Shown here: piece by piece, positions 62,676 through 64,000 of the stretch
Numbering within the stretch: the stretch's first letter is position 1
Layout: every line of letters starts with the position of its first letter
NCBI GenBank assembly: GCA_965371445.1
Contig: CBDUYN010000028.1
Span: forward strand, 7,920 to 71,919
Origin: DASWIG01 sp965371445
GTDB taxonomy: Bacteria; Acidobacteriota; Thermoanaerobaculia; Multivoradales; J023
Length of the DNA stretch: 64,000 nt
Direction of reading: 5' to 3'
Notes under the pieces: model-generated
The model's database searches: none
The model's input: the letters and a program-made list of their open reading frames with translations, nothing else
What the model was told of the DNA's origin: nothing
Program-made: the position numbers and the translations under genes

Positions 62676-63256
62676 ATCATTGAGATGTTGTCATCTGGCG
62701 GCACGCGCGGCAGCCGAAGGCGGATGTTGCCGCGCTGTGCGGAAATAGTTGCCGTTCGCGGCCAATCGCCTGAGAGAAATTTGCCGACCGCTGCCGACAG
62801 GCCGGCAAATACCGCCGGAATTCACGACTCCGACGACCCTGCTCGTGAATCGGAATGCCCCGACTTTGCCGGCGAAATCCTCAACAGCGGCATGATTCGG
62901 TCGGAGTCGGCAGAATCAGCGTCTTCATAGCGGACAGCAATTTTGTCTGATCAGGAGCGCGTCAGAAGAGTAGGTCCCGTCAGAAGAGTAGACCCCCGGC
63001 CCGCGAGCTGAGCGACCGCCGTTTGCCACGGACCGTGTCGTCGGCCGCCTCGTCGAGATGCCCGGGGTCACACAAACGGGGGAAGAGGTTGACCACGGTT
63101 CGCATCTCGACCTCCGATCAAAAACGCACGTCCGGACGTTCGAAGACGGCCGTCAGGTCGCCTCTACCAGAACGGACGGCACCTGCGTGTGGGCCGAAGC
63201 CCAACGCCGGGGACGGGCCTGCTCGGTACCTGAACCGCGCTCGGTCCGGTCGCGGG
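62676..63256. other. 581-bp spacer between DGR target gene and template repeat
   Basis: No convincing gene on either strand. It shows the palindrome GATCTTAGATC just after the target gene's stop region (shared with the relic at 52745), and a 13-bp direct repeat GTCAGAAGAGTAG (about 62965 and 62980). The TR RNA would extend into this region from the minus strand; no reverse-transcriptase motif (YxDD) is seen in it. Confidence 0.6.
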
Positions 63257-63402
63257 CTCGGGGGGCGCGGGCGGCAGCAAAAGCCGGAAGCCCTGGTTCT
63301 CGTGCCTGATATCCGGGTTCCTGTTGTTGCGGTAAGCAGCGCGCGCGTTGTCGGCGTCGTTCCTGTAGCTGCCGCCGCGGATCACGCGTTGACCGCCGCC
63401 GG
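63257..63402 (-). ncRNA. DGR template repeat (TR)
   Basis: Minus-strand copy of the target gene's 3' end, without an upstream gene body. It is recognised as the template because every mismatch to the VR is an adenine on this copy (29 adenines, 11 substituted), and because Asn/Tyr/Ser-type AAC/TAC/AGC codons are retained at the variable positions ('GGSYRNDADNARAAYRNNRN' if translated). Its 5' end overlaps the last codons of the avd-like gene. In DGRs a TR transcript is reverse-transcribed with adenine errors and homes into the VR. Confidence 0.92.
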
Positions 63403-63777
63403 TGGCCCGTCCCCTGGTTTCTTCTTGCCTTTCTTGCCTCTTAGACTCTTCTTCCAACCTCCGATCATGCGGCCGATCGCTTGCAGCCGGCCGGTGGAGA
63501 AACGTAAGCCGCCCGCGGACACCAGGTTCAGGACCCGGGCGAGACGCAAAAGCTCCCGCAGCCGGACGAGCATCCAGTCGGCCTGCTCCAAGTGCTCGCG
63601 GCGCGACGCCGGGAAAGTCAGCGCCAAGGCTACGTCGGTCACCAGCTCGCTCGCCACGGTCACGACAACCGGGGCGACGTAACGATCCCGCTCCGGCGGC
63701 CAGGTGTTCGCGCGGGCGATCACCCAGGCCGCCAGGTCGCGGGCCTCGACGTAGAGCGGTGAGCCGTCGGACCTCAT
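63382..63777 (-). CDS. avd: Avd-like DGR accessory protein (four-helix bundle)
   Basis: 131 residues from ATG 63777. Long amphipathic helices with many basic residues: 'ELVTDVALALTFPASRREHL', 'EQADWMLVRLRELLRLARVL' and 'LQAIGRMIGGWKKS'. The pattern 'R..HL..AD..L.RLR.LLRLA..L..(L/V)S' followed by 'IGRM(I/L)GGW' is the hallmark of bAvd/four-helix-bundle DGR accessory proteins, which bind the RT and the TR RNA. A Lys-rich tail ('RGKKGKKKPGDGPP') ends at TGA 63382, inside the TR. The usual partner reverse transcriptase is not seen in the window. Confidence 0.82.
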   Translation of the reverse strand: MRSDGSPLYVEARDLAAWVIARANTWPPERDRYVAPVVVTVASELVTDVALALTFPASRREHLEQADWMLVRLRELLRLARVLNLVSAGGLRFSTGRLQAIGRMIGGWKKSLRGKKGKKKPGDGPPAAVNA

Positions 63778-63871
63778 GACCTTCGACTACCTAGTCCTAG
63801 TGGACTGTAACATTTGAATCGCTAGTGGGCAGCACCTCAGACCGGCGAGCTCTGGTTGGCTCCCGAGATCT

Positions 63872-64000
63872 GGGTGGCAAGGGCAAGCGACACAGTCGGT
63901 GGCTCGAGTCTCGGACGTCGGAAGGTTCCTCAAGGCTGTACCACGCAGGCAGGCTTGCCCTTGTCTTCGGGGGCGACCAGCCCCCGAACCAGCGGATCGC
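63872..64000. mobile_element. MITE-like element, copy D (cut by window end)
   Basis: Left terminal sequence GGGTGGCAAGGGCAAGCGAC at 63872-63892 and the beginning of the palindrome (GGCTTGCCCTTGTCTTCGGG, from 63952). It lies about 95 bp upstream of the avd-like gene. It is more diverged than copies A-C (GGGC for GGTC in the end). The gap 63778-63871 shows nothing else. Confidence 0.72.

Noticed and set aside
63164..63457. A third FGE-sulfatase protein gene fragment on the minus strand
   Set aside because: The 97-residue frame covers the template repeat. The adenine-only differences from the target and lack of any gene body identify it as TR and not a coding relic.

Overview
The window looks like a chromosomal segment of a high-GC, Gram-negative bacterium, most likely an Acidobacteriota member of the Thermoanaerobaculia/Holophagae type. 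This is inferred from gene content: a TonB-dependent receptor with an N-terminal carboxypeptidase-regulatory-like domain, large secreted peptidases (S46, M28, DUF5117-type zinc protease), secreted DUF11-repeat giants with IPTL-CTERM or 'DGFESG' tails, a VWFA-type relic, hopanoid genes, and kinase/FGE-sulfatase fusions. No rRNA, tRNA or CRISPR array was recognised.

Layout. 1-10 kb: the edge of a cyclic-nucleotide-binding protein, a secreted metallophosphoesterase, then a lipid/sterol-oxidation-like cluster (GMC oxidoreductase and an orphan domain protein, divergent from an operon of alpha/beta hydrolase, acetoacetate-decarboxylase-family protein, two small membrane proteins and a patatin fused to the same orphan domain). 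10-13 kb: a membrane-anchored pentaheme cytochrome with TPR tail. 13-18 kb: a YaiI-family protein and a hopanoid operon shc-hpnH-hpnG. 18-30 kb: a broken VWFA gene, a lamin-tail/RNase T2 fusion, and a run of secreted surface proteins (IPTL-type, a DUF11 giant, CHRD, jelly-roll-like) with shared DGFESG tails and relics of further copies. 30-33.5 kb: the threonine operon asd-thrB-thrC, whose Asd lacks its catalytic cysteine. 33.6-40.5 kb: histidine kinase, TlpA-like lipoprotein and a second DUF11/IPTL-CTERM giant. 40.5-41.9 kb: an IS200/RAYT-like element whose transposase is a fused tandem dimer between about 75-bp inverted repeats, plus a TPR relic. 41.9-49 kb: TonB-dependent receptor, NamZ-type muramidase, S12 serine hydrolase, SpmA-SpmB fusion. 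49-53.5 kb: S46 peptidase amid debris (Uma2 relics, MITE-like palindromic elements, a truncated kinase-FGE gene). 53.5-60.6 kb: two large metallopeptidases, a DUF4388 response regulator, a STAS protein.

The most important observation is at the right end. The 3' end of a kinase/FGE-sulfatase fusion gene (62518-62663, + strand) and a copy on the opposite strand 594 bp away (63257-63402) align over 146 bp without gaps. They differ at 11 positions, every one an adenine in the downstream copy. This is the signature of a diversity-generating retroelement (DGR): a variable repeat (VR) and a template repeat (TR). An Avd-like four-helix gene (63382-63777) overlaps the TR. The reverse transcriptase is not in the window. 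A second, decayed kinase-FGE gene 10 kb upstream (52745-53357) ends in another VR-like segment with adenine-biased differences from the same TR. It sits between copies of a MITE-like element that also lies beside the avd gene.

All calls rest on reading the sequence and on family knowledge; no database search was run. Several start codons were moved inward from the longest possible frame on the basis of ribosome binding sites and signal peptides, as stated per gene.
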